Shown piece after piece: positions 28,120 to 38,430 of a stretch of 64,000 nt of DNA. A model generated the notes under the pieces. It saw only the letters and a program-made list of their open reading frames with translations, was not told the DNA's origin and searched no databases. Source of the stretch: Dermatophilus congolensis (GTDB lineage: Bacteria; Actinomycetota; Actinomycetes; Actinomycetales; Dermatophilaceae); NCBI RefSeq assembly GCF_900187045.1, contig NZ_LT906453.1, forward strand, positions 620,001 through 684,000, read 5' to 3'. Numbering within the stretch: position 1 is the stretch's first letter; each line of letters starts with the position of its first letter. Made by a program: the position numbers and the translations under genes.

Positions 28120-31100
28120 ATGGGCAAAGACCAGGCTCTGCGCGCAAGTCACCTCGAAGCAGCCGCCGCCACCATCGCAGCCGCAGCACACGTAGGAGAC
28201 CGCAGCGGCGTTGAGACCATGACCACCTACCTCGAACGCTTCTACCACCACGTTGCTACCGAGGAACTCCTCACCCGCACCCCCGAAGAACTCGCCGGCG
28301 CCGCAGCATCCATGCTCGCCACCGCCCATCAACTCACCACCAGCACCCGCGAACGCGTCCGCGTCTTCACCCCCACCGTTGAACGTGACGGCTGGGCAAG
28401 CGGCCACACCGTCGTCCACGTCGCCACCGACGATGCCTCCTTCCTCGTTGACTCCTTGCTGGAACACCTCGAACACACCAAAACCCGCGTCCACTTCATT
28501 GCTCACCCCCAGATCTACGTACGCCGCGACGACGAAGGAACCCTCACCGACGTCGTCGATGTTGCCTCCGGGGCACAAACAGACCCCACCCCCACCGACG
28601 CCCTGCGCGAATCTTGGATCCACATCGAAATCGACCGGCTCAACGACCACGCAACCGAAGAAAATCTCGCCGCTGAACTCCTCAACGTCGTCCGCGACGT
28701 CCACGCCGCCGTCGACGACTTCGATGCTCTCGAAGCCCGCGCCATAGAAATCCGCGACAACCTCACCGAAAACATTCCCAACGTCGACCCCGACACCGTC
28801 CACCGTGCCCGATCCCTCCTGGACTGGGTCGCCGGAGGACAATTCATCTTCATCGGCGCCGCCGACTACACCGTCGAACGGCAGCAAGACGGCCACGGCC
28901 GTGACACCGTCGAGCTACGTCGCATCCCCGAAAGCGGTCTAGGCATCCTCTCGTCCCGACGCTCACCTGAAACCACCATCGACCACGCCAAGATCCTTAC
29001 TGGCGTTGCCGCACAACTTGCACTCAAACCCGTCGCCTACGTCTTCACAAAAGCCAACGCCACCTCCACCGTCCACCGGCGTGTGCGCCTCGAGTACATC
29101 GGCATCAAACAATTCGACACCGCCGGAAACGTCACCGGCGAACGTCGCATCATCGGCCTGTTCACCGCCCCCGCCTACGTCTGGTCCGTCACCTCCCTGC
29201 CCTACGTCCGCGACAAAGTCCAAGCTGTCATCCACGAAGCCGGCTACGTCCCTGACAGCCACCTCAGCAAAGACCTCCTCGCAGTCCTAGAGTCCTACCC
29301 CCGCGACGACCTCTTCCACGGCACCGTCGAACACATCACCGCAGTCGCCACCGCCGTCGTCCACCTGCGAGAACGACGACGAACCCGACTCTTCCTGCGC
29401 CACGACCCCTTCGGCCGCTATGTCACCGCCCTCATCTACCTACCCCGCGACCGCTACAACACAGACGTACGCATCCGCATCCAAGACATCCTCATGTCCG
29501 CCTTCAACGGCGACGAAATCGAATACCGCACCCGAGTCAGCGACGCCTCCTTAGCTCAGATTTACGCCATCGTCCATGGCGTCGACGCCTCCGATGCGCG
29601 CCAAATCGACCTCAATGAACTCGAAGCCCGCATCGTCGAGGCCACCCGAAACTGGGACGAAGGCTTCGCCGAAGCCGCCACCGCCCGCTTCGGCGAAGGA
29701 CCCGCCGCCGCCATCATCGCCCGCTACGGGCGAGGGGTCGATCAGGTCTACAAAGCCGACGTAGCCCCCCGCGTCGCTGTGGCTGATGTCGTGGCTCTCG
29801 AATCCTTCGAACACGAACCCGAACGTTCCATCCGCCCCGTTGTCCACCAAACCCCCGGCGCACCCAATAACCAGCGCCGCATGAAAATCTACGCCCGCCA
29901 AGAAGTCTCTCTATCCGACCTTGTTCCTATCCTCCGTGACACCGGCGTACGCGTCACTGACGAACGTCCCTACCGCCTTCACCGCGCCGACGGGACCTCT
30001 TTCTACGTTTACGACATCGGCCTATCCATTCCCGACAATGTCACCTGGCGCCGCGGCACCGGACGCGTCACCGCCAGCCGTGAAACCTCCACTCTGGCCT
30101 TCGAAGACCTCGTCGCTGATGTATGGGCAGGCCGGGCCGAATCAGACTCACTCAACGCCCTCGTCCTACGAGCAGGCCTAACTGGCGACGAAATCGCCGT
30201 GCTGCGTGCTATCACCTCCTACATAGCCCAAGCTGGATCGACCTTCAGCCGCCAATACGTCGAACAAGTTGTCCTCGACAACCCCGAGCTCGCTGCCACT
30301 TTGCTGCGCTACTTCGAGGCCCGTTTCGACCCCGAGGCCTTCCCAGGCGGCACCGATAACCCAGCGCGTATCGACGCCGTTACCGCTATCGAGAGCGAAC
30401 TCATCGACAACATCGCTCACGTAACCTCCCTCGATGAAGACACCATCTGGCGTCGCTTGCACTCCGTCGTTGCATCCACCGTCCGCACCAACCGATACGC
30501 TCACCGCCGCGTCGACACCCTCGCCTTCAAACTTCACCCGGCAGGCATTCTTGGCATCCCCGAACCCGTTCCTGCCGTAGAAATCTGGGTCTACAGTCCT
30601 CGCGTTGAAGGAACCCACTTGCGCTTTGGTCCCGTTGCTCGCGGTGGGTTGCGCTGGTCAGACCGCCGAGAAGATTTCCGCACCGAAATTCTGGGCCTGG
30701 TCAAAGCCCAAATGGTCAAAAATGCCCTCATCGTCCCCACTGGATCTAAAGGCGGTTTCTACGCTAAGCGTCTGCCCGCTGCGACAGACCGTGACGCCTG
30801 GATGAACGAGGGAATCGCTGCTTACAAGCTTTTCGTTTCCTCCCTTCTAGATGTCACGGACAACCGCACTGACGAGGGAATTCACACTCCTGCAGGTGTG
30901 CTCCGCTATGACGAAGAAGACCCCTACCTCGTTGTCGCAGCCGATAAAGGCACAGCCCGCTTCTCTGATATCGCCAACGACATCGCCGTCGACTATGGAT
31001 TCTGGCTTCAAGACGCCTTCGCTTCTGGCGGGTCAGCTGGATACGACCACAAAGGAATGGGTATCACCGCACGAGGCGCCTGGGTCTCTGTGCAACGTCA

Positions 31101-33060
31101 CTTCCGTGAACTAGGCATCAACGTTCAAACCCAAGATTTCACCGTTGTTGGTATTGGTGACATGAGCGGCGACGTCTTCGGTAACGGCATGCTGCTGTCT
31201 GAACACATCCATCTCGTCGCTGCATTCGACCACCGCCACATTTTCTTGGACCCCACTCCCGATGCAGCGGCCACATACGCTGAACGGCGGCGCATCTTCG
31301 ATCTTCCTCGCTCCTCCTGGGATGATTTCGATCGCGCCCTGCTCTCTAAGGGAGGGGGGATCTACCCCCGTACCGCTAAACGCATTGACATCAGTGAACA
31401 AGCAGCTACAGCGCTCGGACTGGAAAACACGAGCTCACTGACACCCTCCGAGCTCGTCGCGGCCATCCTGCGCGCACCCGTTGACCTCCTGTGGAACGGC
31501 GGTATCGGTACCTACGTCAAAGCCACCACCCAAACCAACGCCGAAATCGGTGACCGCGCCAACGACGCAGTCCGTATCAACGGCAACGAACTACGAGCAC
31601 GTGTTGTCGGAGAAGGTGGAAACCTCGGCTTGAGCCAGCTTGGCCGCATCGAAGCAGCTCGTAACGGCGTTCTTCTCAACACTGACGCTATCGACAATGC
31701 TGCTGGCGTCAACACATCTGACCACGAGGTCAACATCAAGATCCTGCTGGGTGATATCGAACGCACCGGAGATCTCACCCGAAAACAGCGCAACGAACTC
31801 CTTGAGTCCATGACTGAGGAAGTCGCCGCAGCCGTCTTGCACGATAACTACGAACAAAACGTCCTTTTGGGCAACGCGCGTATGCAGGCTCCCGCTATGG
31901 CAGGAGCGCACGCTCGCTTTATGGACGCTTTGGAGAAAACCGGACAACTTGACCGGAGCCTCGAATTCCTTCCATCGCACGAGGAATTCGCTGCTCGTCT
32001 CAGCCGTGGTGAGGACCTCACTTCACCTGAGATGAGTGTCCTTGTCGGCTACGCCAAGATCTCCCTCAAGAACGCGCTTGGCAGCGCCCGTTTGCCGGAT
32101 GACCCGTGGCTTGATCGCTATGTAGAGAAGTACTTCCCTAAAGCACTACGAGAGCGATACGGAGATCGTTTCTCTGAGCATCCGCTTCGCCGCGACATCA
32201 TCATCAATGTTCTTGTTAATGGCCTGGTTAATCGCGGTGGTGTTACGTTCGTGCACCGGTGTCAGGAAGAAACTGACGCCACAGTTGAACGTATCGTCGC
32301 GGCGTATGTGATCGCCTCTGAGGTGTTTGGGCAGCGTGCTTTCGCTGAACGTGTCCAGGCGCTAGACAATGAGCTTGCTTCCACTGCTCAGACCACACTT
32401 CACCTAGAGTTCCGGCGTCTCATTGATCGAGCGGTTCGGTGGATTGTCACTAACCGGCCGCCGCATTTGAACATTGGTGACGAGATCGAGGCTTTTGCCC
32501 CCGTCGTGGAGTCACTGCATGATCGGGTACCGGATCTTCTTACTGGGCCTCAAATCGATGAGTTCCGCGAAGATGTTTGCGCCCGCATCGATAGTGGTCT
32601 TCCTGAGGATCTTGCCCGTGATGCTTCAGCCTTGATCTTTGTTTTCTCGTTGCTCGATATTGCCGAGATTGCTGTGAATACTGGTGTTGACCCAGCTGAG
32701 GTGGCCTCGATCTACTATGCGGCTCTTGGCCAGATCCGTGTTGGTGAACTGCTTGTTCGGGTAGAAGCCCTCGATCGTGACAACAGGTGGGATTCCCTGG
32801 CCCGCCAGGCTCTGCGCGATGATCTTTATGACGTGCTTCGCAGTATCACCACAGTTGTTCTGGAGTCCGAAGCCGGCGAGGGCGATGCAGCTGATGCTCA
32901 TGAACGTGTGCGTACCTGGGCTCAGGTCCACGCTGATGTTCTTTCTCGTCTAGACGGGATCATGGAAGCCATTGACACGATGCCAGAGGCTGGTCTTGCG
33001 CCTGTTTCGGTGGCTGTGAGAAGTCTGCGTGGGGTGATTCGCACTACATCTGCGCGGTGA
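28120..33060 (+). CDS. gdh: NAD-specific glutamate dehydrogenase, large (about 180 kDa) type
   Basis: The 1646-residue protein matches the L-GDH180 family known from Streptomyces and Pseudomonas. A long N-terminal region with ACT-like regulatory parts (about 1-700) precedes the catalytic core. The core shows VARGGLRWSDRREDFRTE and VPTGSKGGFYAKRLP at about residues 845-890 with the substrate-binding lysines, and then the Rossmann part with VGIGDMSGDVFGNGML. A helical C-terminal domain follows. It deaminates glutamate to 2-oxoglutarate with NAD+, mainly catabolic, and suits growth on amino acids. The start ATG follows GAAAGGGAC. Codon use becomes less C-biased in the last third. Confidence 0.95.
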   Translation: MGKDQALRASHLEAAAATIAAAAHVGDRSGVETMTTYLERFYHHVATEELLTRTPEELAGAAASMLATAHQLTTSTRERVRVFTPTVERDGWASGHTVVHVATDDASFLVDSLLEHLEHTKTRVHFIAHPQIYVRRDDEGTLTDVVDVASGAQTDPTPTDALRESWIHIEIDRLNDHATEENLAAELLNVVRDVHAAVDDFDALEARAIEIRDNLTENIPNVDPDTVHRARSLLDWVAGGQFIFIGAADYTVERQQDGHGRDTVELRRIPESGLGILSSRRSPETTIDHAKILTGVAAQLALKPVAYVFTKANATSTVHRRVRLEYIGIKQFDTAGNVTGERRIIGLFTAPAYVWSVTSLPYVRDKVQAVIHEAGYVPDSHLSKDLLAVLESYPRDDLFHGTVEHITAVATAVVHLRERRRTRLFLRHDPFGRYVTALIYLPRDRYNTDVRIRIQDILMSAFNGDEIEYRTRVSDASLAQIYAIVHGVDASDARQIDLNELEARIVEATRNWDEGFAEAATARFGEGPAAAIIARYGRGVDQVYKADVAPRVAVADVVALESFEHEPERSIRPVVHQTPGAPNNQRRMKIYARQEVSLSDLVPILRDTGVRVTDERPYRLHRADGTSFYVYDIGLSIPDNVTWRRGTGRVTASRETSTLAFEDLVADVWAGRAESDSLNALVLRAGLTGDEIAVLRAITSYIAQAGSTFSRQYVEQVVLDNPELAATLLRYFEARFDPEAFPGGTDNPARIDAVTAIESELIDNIAHVTSLDEDTIWRRLHSVVASTVRTNRYAHRRVDTLAFKLHPAGILGIPEPVPAVEIWVYSPRVEGTHLRFGPVARGGLRWSDRREDFRTEILGLVKAQMVKNALIVPTGSKGGFYAKRLPAATDRDAWMNEGIAAYKLFVSSLLDVTDNRTDEGIHTPAGVLRYDEEDPYLVVAADKGTARFSDIANDIAVDYGFWLQDAFASGGSAGYDHKGMGITARGAWVSVQRHFRELGINVQTQDFTVVGIGDMSGDVFGNGMLLSEHIHLVAAFDHRHIFLDPTPDAAATYAERRRIFDLPRSSWDDFDRALLSKGGGIYPRTAKRIDISEQAATALGLENTSSLTPSELVAAILRAPVDLLWNGGIGTYVKATTQTNAEIGDRANDAVRINGNELRARVVGEGGNLGLSQLGRIEAARNGVLLNTDAIDNAAGVNTSDHEVNIKILLGDIERTGDLTRKQRNELLESMTEEVAAAVLHDNYEQNVLLGNARMQAPAMAGAHARFMDALEKTGQLDRSLEFLPSHEEFAARLSRGEDLTSPEMSVLVGYAKISLKNALGSARLPDDPWLDRYVEKYFPKALRERYGDRFSEHPLRRDIIINVLVNGLVNRGGVTFVHRCQEETDATVERIVAAYVIASEVFGQRAFAERVQALDNELASTAQTTLHLEFRRLIDRAVRWIVTNRPPHLNIGDEIEAFAPVVESLHDRVPDLLTGPQIDEFREDVCARIDSGLPEDLARDASALIFVFSLLDIAEIAVNTGVDPAEVASIYYAALGQIRVGELLVRVEALDRDNRWDSLARQALRDDLYDVLRSITTVVLESEAGEGDAADAHERVRTWAQVHADVLSRLDGIMEAIDTMPEAGLAPVSVAVRSLRGVIRTTSAR

Positions 33061-33075
33061 AAGCTCTGCAAATGT

Positions 33076-33112
33076 AAAAGGAGATCCGCACCAGTGGTGC
33101 GGATCTCCTTTT
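33076..33112 (+). terminator. Intrinsic terminator after gdh
   Basis: AAAAGGAGATCCGCACC (33076-33092) pairs with its exact complement ending in TTTT (33096-33112) around a three-base loop. It lies just beyond the 3' end of the convergent tRNA-Gly and can serve both. Confidence 0.93.
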
Positions 33113-33117
33113 AATCG

Positions 33118-33188
33118 AGCGAGTGACGGGAATCGAACCCGCGTATTCAGCTTGGGAAGCTGATGTTCTACCATTGAACTACACTCGC
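33118..33188 (-). tRNA. tRNA-Gly (anticodon CCC)
   Basis: A 71-base cloverleaf on the minus strand. The acceptor stem is GCGAGTG/CACTCGC, the D-arm GTTC/GAAC, the anticodon stem TCAGC/GCTGA with loop TTCCCAA, and the T-loop TTCGATT. It reads GGG codons. CCA is not encoded. Confidence 0.96.
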
Positions 33189-33425
33189 ATGCCTGTTCGA
33201 TTCCAAGACCTTACCAGTCGATCCAGTGGATTGTCTTGATCTCGAAGGTTTTTCTTCGGTAGCAGATGTGGCGATCACTGAGTGCTCCACACTGTTTAAA
33301 GCCAGGCGCCAGTCTACAGCCAGCTCACTGGTGGTACATCCACGCTGGAAAAAGGCGGCGATACTTTGTCACCTCACTCATCCGCGCATCAGCGCCACGC
33401 CATGAGGTAGTAGAGGACCGGTGAC

Positions 33426-34259
33426 ATGACCGCCATCAGTATTCGATACGCCAAACAACGCGCCCGTAAATGCGCTGGACGCATCCTGCGCTGCGTTCAG
33501 GGAGCTAGCCGTCGCAATCCCTCGTACGAACAGAAACCACTTGTTCCGGCCCCTCGAACTGTGGGAACCAGCATTCTTTATCTGCATCACAGCACTGGTG
33601 AGAACGTGTGGAAGGGGGGTGTTCCTGAACTTCTTGCCGCGCATAACGGCGAGCACGGTACTGCGTACAGCATCACCAAAGGTGCATACCCGCACTGGCC
33701 ACACTCGTGGACTAATGATCCTTTCGACTACTGGCGTGCCTGGGTAAAGCATCGCGGGCAGCGGCGCTTTTTTCGTCAGGAAACCCTCGATGAGTTGTGT
33801 GCCTCGTACGACGTCATCGTCTGGAAGCACTGTTTCACTGCTGCTCAGATTGCTGCTGCGGATACCCCTGGGGCTAAAAGTGACGGGGATGTGCGTTCTG
33901 CGTTGAAAACGTTGCCGAACTTTAAAGCGCAGTACATGGCACTTCGTGAGGTAATGCGGGCACACCCTGACACCACTTTTGTGGTCTGGACAGTGCCGCC
34001 ACGAGCCGTGGAAGACACAACCGCGGAGGAAGCGGCGCGTGCCGAAGAGTTCGCGCGCTGGGTACGGCAGGAATGGGATGAGCCGGGGGACAACATCCAC
34101 GTGTTCGATTACTACGGGTTGGCTGCCCCTGGGGGAGTGTTGCGCTCCGACTATGCGGTAGCGCCGAATGATTCGCACCCGAGCGAGGAATTTTCGCGGG
34201 AGGCTGCTGCTGCGCTGGTGGCTCGACTCACTGCGGTGCTGGAGGGACGTCAAGAGTGA
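33426..34259 (+). CDS. SGNH-like hydrolase, putative
   Basis: The 277-residue protein opens with a basic stretch, then YLHHSTGENVWKGG at about residues 50-63, which could be the block holding the catalytic Ser, and ends with NDSHPSEEFSREAA at about 249-262, which fits the Asp-x-His block V of SGNH/GDSL esterases. Residues between form alternating strands and helices (DVIVWKHCF, TTFVVWTVPPRAV). No signal peptide is evident. The substrate is unknown and the family call rests on these two blocks. Confidence 0.6.
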   Translation: MTAISIRYAKQRARKCAGRILRCVQGASRRNPSYEQKPLVPAPRTVGTSILYLHHSTGENVWKGGVPELLAAHNGEHGTAYSITKGAYPHWPHSWTNDPFDYWRAWVKHRGQRRFFRQETLDELCASYDVIVWKHCFTAAQIAAADTPGAKSDGDVRSALKTLPNFKAQYMALREVMRAHPDTTFVVWTVPPRAVEDTTAEEAARAEEFARWVRQEWDEPGDNIHVFDYYGLAAPGGVLRSDYAVAPNDSHPSEEFSREAAAALVARLTAVLEGRQE

Positions 34260-34305
34260 GGTGTTGCGGCCGAGCAGTGTTGTTGCCCGGCCGCATATCA
34301 CTGGT

Positions 34306-36105
34306 CTAAGCGGTGCGAGCGGAGTCGCGGCGGACGGTCAGGCCGGTAAGCAGCATGGTTGCTCCCAGGATGGCACCGACCCCTTCGCCTGCACGGAAGC
34401 GAGCATCGATGAGGGCTTCGAGGCCAAGTTCTTGGAGTACTGCCTGGTGGGAGAATTCGCGGCTTGCTTGTCCTGCTACGAGGTAGGCAGCGACGCCGGG
34501 TTCTTCGCGGGTGGCTAGTAGTGCAGGGATGGAGGTAGCCAGGCCGTCGAGGACGACGATGCCAGATTTCTCGGCGGTGCCGAGTATCAGGCCGTAGAGG
34601 TAGGCGAACTCTCCTCCGCCCAGGTGGGTGAGTAGCTCGGCGGAGGTAATAGATGCGGGGGCCTTTTTTCCTTCGGGTAGGCCGATGCGTTCGAGGGCGG
34701 CGCGAACTACGTGGGTTTTGCGTTCGAGCATGGCGGTGTCAGAGGCGGTTCCCAGGCCGACGGCTTTGTGCGCGGGGATGCCGATTGTCGCTGCGGTTAA
34801 GGCGGCAGCGATGGTGGTGTTGCCTAGGCCAACTTCGCCTAGGAGGACTAGGCCTTGGTCTGCGAGGGTGTTTCCATGTGTGCGGCCGGCCGTGATGAGC
34901 ATGTCGACGTCGAGGGGTGTCAGGGCGTCGGTGTGCATGATGTCGCCGCGGGGTCCGGTGGGTCGGTGAATGTGGTCGGCGGCGGTGAGGGGGGAGGAAT
35001 CGCTGCTGGTACCCACTCCGCAGTCGATGATGATGGAATCAAACCCGTTGGCGGCGGCCATGGTTGTGCCTACTGCTTTTCCGGCGATGCCTGCTTCGGC
35101 GACGACGCGCGTGATGGAGTTGGGGAAGGCAGTAACGCCCAGGTCGTGTACGGGGTGGTCGGCGCATGCTGTGACGAGGGTTGCGGTGGTGAAGTTGATT
35201 CGTCCAGCGGTGATGATTTTGTTGATGGCTATGTCGAGTTTGCCTAGGGATCCGGGGGCGGTGAGGAGGAGATCGGCCTCGTCGTAGGTGGCTACGTGTG
35301 CGTTTTGGTCAGGGGCGTGTAGGTGTGAAGTGGGTGCGGGGGTGCTGCCGTTCCACCGTTCTCGCATGATGAGAGGTTCGAGAGGGAGGCGTTTGGACCA
35401 GGCGCGTCGTTCGAGGCCGGGGCTGGGGGGAAGTTCGTCAGGCCAGCCGATGCATAGCCAGCCGAGTGGTTCTACGTTCTGGGGTAAGTCGACGAGTTGG
35501 GCGAGTTCGTCGGGTTGAAAGAGAGTTACCCATCCCATGCCTAGGCCTGCGGCGCGGGCGGTGAGCCACATGTTTTGCATGGCGGCGGCGCAGGACCATA
35601 GATCAGCGTCGGGGAAGGTTGCTCGGCCGAGGACTCCGGGGGCTGGGGCGCGGCGGTCGCAGGCGACGATGATGCCGATGGGGGCTTCGCGGATGCCTTC
35701 GACTTTGAGGTCGAGGAGTTGGGAGCCGCGGTCGGTGGTCATGTTTTGCGCTTGGGCGATTTTTGCGCGTTCGGCCATGAGTGCGGCGTGGTCGCGGGTG
35801 CTGGGGTCGGTGACGATGATGAAGCGCCAGGGTTGGCTGTGTCCGACGGAGGGGCCGAGATGGGCTGATTCGAGGATGTATTGGATGAGGTCTTCGGGGA
35901 GGGGGTCTGGGCGGAAGCGGCGTACGTCGCGTCGGGAAGTGATGATGTCGCGTAGGGCTGCTTGGGCGCTGGTGGGGTAGGCCCAGCCGTTGAGTGTTTC
36001 AGCGCGTTGAGCAGCCGAGGAAGTGTCGCCGATGTTGGGGACTGGACGTTCCCAGAGGTGGTCGGTGGTGCTTGTCTGTGGCGGCGTGTTCCTCGGCTGC
36101 GTCAT
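34306..36105 (-). CDS. cobT: BluB-CobT fusion: lower-ligand synthesis and activation for cobalamin
   Basis: The 599-residue protein joins two enzymes. About residues 40-250 are BluB (TSRRDVRRFRPDPLP, GPSVGHSQPWRFIIV), which makes 5,6-dimethylbenzimidazole from FMNH2. About residues 265-595 are CobT (APGSLGKLD, VLLGEVGLGNTTIAAAL, and the catalytic Glu in RAGEGVGAILGA), which attaches it to nicotinate mononucleotide to give alpha-ribazole phosphate. The two steps are consecutive in the pathway, so the fusion can channel a reactive intermediate. No other cobalamin genes are in the window. Confidence 0.93.
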   Translation of the reverse strand: MTQPRNTPPQTSTTDHLWERPVPNIGDTSSAAQRAETLNGWAYPTSAQAALRDIITSRRDVRRFRPDPLPEDLIQYILESAHLGPSVGHSQPWRFIIVTDPSTRDHAALMAERAKIAQAQNMTTDRGSQLLDLKVEGIREAPIGIIVACDRRAPAPGVLGRATFPDADLWSCAAAMQNMWLTARAAGLGMGWVTLFQPDELAQLVDLPQNVEPLGWLCIGWPDELPPSPGLERRAWSKRLPLEPLIMRERWNGSTPAPTSHLHAPDQNAHVATYDEADLLLTAPGSLGKLDIAINKIITAGRINFTTATLVTACADHPVHDLGVTAFPNSITRVVAEAGIAGKAVGTTMAAANGFDSIIIDCGVGTSSDSSPLTAADHIHRPTGPRGDIMHTDALTPLDVDMLITAGRTHGNTLADQGLVLLGEVGLGNTTIAAALTAATIGIPAHKAVGLGTASDTAMLERKTHVVRAALERIGLPEGKKAPASITSAELLTHLGGGEFAYLYGLILGTAEKSGIVVLDGLATSIPALLATREEPGVAAYLVAGQASREFSHQAVLQELGLEALIDARFRAGEGVGAILGATMLLTGLTVRRDSARTA

Positions 36106-36182
36106 GGTTCCACGCTAGTGGTGTGTTTGCTGTGTTCTTTGTCGTGGCGGGGTTGAGGTGGTGAACGCCTCAGTGATTGGGG

Positions 36183-37445
36183 TTACTTGCAGCCAACGAG
36201 GGTGGTGGCGGCTTGGTCGATGGCGATGCGGGTTGCTCCGATGTCGGTGACGTTGTTGACGAGGAAGGTGAAGGCGTAGGTGCGGCCGCTGCGTGCTTTG
36301 GCGATTCCGGCGAGAGAGACGACGTCACCGAGGGTGCCGGTTTTTGCGATGACGGCGTTGCGTGCGCAGCGTTGGCTGGGGATAGCGAAGCGGTTGGCGA
36401 GGGTGCCGGTGCTTCCTGCGCGGGGCATGGCGCTGATGTCGAAGGCGACAGTGTTCATGCTGGGTTTGCTGTGCAGTGTGCGGATTGTTCCGGTGAGGGT
36501 GGCGACGGGCATGCGGGTGCCGCGGGAGAGGCCAGATCCGTCTTTGATGGTCAGGCCGGTGGTGTTGATGCGGTATTTGGTGAGGGATTTGTGGGCGTTT
36601 GCGGTGGCGGCGTTCCAGGTGGGCAGTGTCCCGCGGGTTGCTGCTGCTTGGCGCAGGAGATATTCGGCGTAGGTGTTGTTGCTGGTGTTCAGCATGGTGG
36701 CGACCATTGTTGAGGTGGAGGCTGACCAGGATGCTGAGAGTTGTTGTCTGGCTGCGGGGGCGGTTGCCCGGGAGAGGGTTTTGACGGTGATGCCGTTGGC
36801 GGTGAGGGCTTTGCTTAGGGCGCGTCCGGCGGCGAGGTCGTTGTCGGTGCCTTTGTATCCGTAGAGGGTCAGGCCGCGGACGGGTTGTACCTCGGTGGGG
36901 ACGTAGCTGGTTTTCCAGCCTGAGGCGTTAGTGGGGGCTGGGAATGCGGAGGAGTCGACGTAGAGGTTGATGCTGGTGTGTTTTTTGTTTTTGAGGGCGG
37001 CCGCTGTGCGTTGGGCAAGGGTGGTGAGTCGCTCGGAGGTCAGGGTGGGGTCGCCTGCGCCTTTGAGGTAGATGTTGGTTGGTTTGGCGGTGCTTTGTGT
37101 GGTGGTGGTGATGAGTTGGGTGCCGTTGGGGATGGCGTCGAGGACGGTCAGGGCGGTGATGAGTTTTTGGGTTGATGCGGGCAGGCGTTTGATGGTGGCG
37201 TTGTGGTTCCAGATGCGGGTGTTGGTGGAGATGTCGGTGACGTATCCGGAGAGTTTTCCTCGAAGGTACCGGCTGCTGGCTGCGCCGTTGAGGGCTTTGG
37301 CTAGGGCGGGGTTGGGGGCTGCTGTGCGGATGATGGGGCTGGCGCTGTTGGTGTGGCTGGCGGCTTCGGTGGAGGTGGCCCCCAGGGAGGTGACGGCCGT
37401 GAGGCTTAGTGCGGTGGCCAGAGCGAGTGTGGTGCGGGAAGGCAT
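36183..37445 (-). CDS. dacB: D-alanyl-D-alanine carboxypeptidase/endopeptidase (PBP4, S13 family)
   Basis: The 420-residue protein has a signal peptide (residues 1-30, MPSRTTLALATALSLTAVTS) and the three penicillin-binding motifs: SxxK as PASTQK, SxN as NTSNNTYAEYLL, and KTG as AKTGTLGDVVSLAG. It should cleave D-Ala-D-Ala ends or cross-links in peptidoglycan outside the membrane. I placed the start at the ATG at 37445, because it gives a clean signal peptide. The open frame extends to 37508 with Arg/Pro-rich sequence. The length is at the short end for the family. Confidence 0.92.
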   Translation of the reverse strand: MPSRTTLALATALSLTAVTSLGATSTEAASHTNSASPIIRTAAPNPALAKALNGAASSRYLRGKLSGYVTDISTNTRIWNHNATIKRLPASTQKLITALTVLDAIPNGTQLITTTTQSTAKPTNIYLKGAGDPTLTSERLTTLAQRTAAALKNKKHTSINLYVDSSAFPAPTNASGWKTSYVPTEVQPVRGLTLYGYKGTDNDLAAGRALSKALTANGITVKTLSRATAPAARQQLSASWSASTSTMVATMLNTSNNTYAEYLLRQAAATRGTLPTWNAATANAHKSLTKYRINTTGLTIKDGSGLSRGTRMPVATLTGTIRTLHSKPSMNTVAFDISAMPRAGSTGTLANRFAIPSQRCARNAVIAKTGTLGDVVSLAGIAKARSGRTYAFTFLVNNVTDIGATRIAIDQAATTLVGCK

Positions 37446-37624
37446 GTAGTTCCAATCGGTGGCGGGGGCAGGACTCGGGGGTGTCCTGGCGGCGCGGTGC
37501 GCGCGCACTTTCTCCCATCGACTGGTTGATGCTTTTGTTGAGTGGGATTGAGTAGCAATGTTTGTCGCGTTTTGGGTGGTTGTTTTTTCTGGGAGTGGGT
37601 GTGGGGGTGACCTAGCCTTGTGTT

Positions 37625-38194
37625 GTGTTGCTCTCAGACGGTGATATTCGTGCTCAGTTGGAGTCGGGTCGGGTTCAGATCGATCCGTTGGATGTGGGGA
37701 TGGTGCAGCCGTCGAGTATTGATGTGCGGCTAGACCGGTTTTTTAGGTTGTTTGATAACCACAAGTACCCGTTCATTGATCCGGGGGCGGACCAGCCTGA
37801 GTTGACGCGGTTGGTGGAGGTGGAGGAGGGGGAGCCATTTGTGCTGCACCCTGGTGAGTTTGTTTTGGGGTCGACTTTTGAATCGGTGACGTTGCCTGAT
37901 GATGTGGCCGCGCGCGTGGAGGGTAAGTCGTCGTTGGGGCGTTTGGGGTTGTTGACGCATGCGACGGCAGGGTTTGTTGATCCTGGATTCATGGGGCACA
38001 TCACGCTGGAGTTGAGCAATGTTGCGACGTTGCCGATTAAGTTGTGGCCGGGCATGAAGATTGGTCAGTTGTGTTTCTTCCAGCTGACTTCTCCTGCGCA
38101 GAACCCGTATGGGTCGGCGTCTACAGGTTCGCACTATCAGGGGCAGCGTGGGCCGACGCCGAGTCGTTCTTTTGAGAGATTTGTGCGTTTCTGA
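37625..38194 (+). CDS. dcd: dCTP deaminase, probably bifunctional (dUMP-forming)
   Basis: The 189-residue protein closely follows mycobacterial Dcd-Dut: [52 protein letters not shown] with the catalytic residues, [18 protein letters not shown] and the C-terminal [10 protein letters not shown]. The mycobacterial type deaminates dCTP and hydrolyses the product to dUMP without releasing dUTP, and the same is likely here. The start is a GTG at 37625. A TTG one codon later is also possible. Confidence 0.94.
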   Translation: MLLSDGDIRAQLESGRVQIDPLDVGMVQPSSIDVRLDRFFRLFDNHKYPFIDPGADQPELTRLVEVEEGEPFVLHPGEFVLGSTFESVTLPDDVAARVEGKSSLGRLGLLTHATAGFVDPGFMGHITLELSNVATLPIKLWPGMKIGQLCFFQLTSPAQNPYGSASTGSHYQGQRGPTPSRSFERFVRF

Positions 38195-38328
38195 GGCGTG
38201 TTGGTTGGGGTGGGTTGGCTGGGAAGGTTTCAGTGTGTGAGTCCTGTTCCGATGGGGTGCGGGGTGGCCGTGTTTGTCGTGCGTCATTTTTTGGGGCGAT
38301 AACCGGAACTATTTATAAGCCAGTGTTT

Positions 38329-38341
38329 GTTATGCCATAAC
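38329..38341. promoter_or_regulatory. Palindrome in the cysK promoter region
   Basis: GTTATGCCATAAC is a perfect dyad 90 bases upstream of the cysK start, within an AT-rich stretch (38301-38350). It is a candidate operator for a sulfur-metabolism regulator. The regulator is not identifiable. Confidence 0.35.
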
Positions 38342-38430
38342 GTAAACAGTTGTCTGGTGGTGACTGTCGTTATGTCGCCGCCAGGCGTAGGGGAGTGAGG
38401 CTGTGAGCCTCGTCTGAAGGAGGGGTTGGC

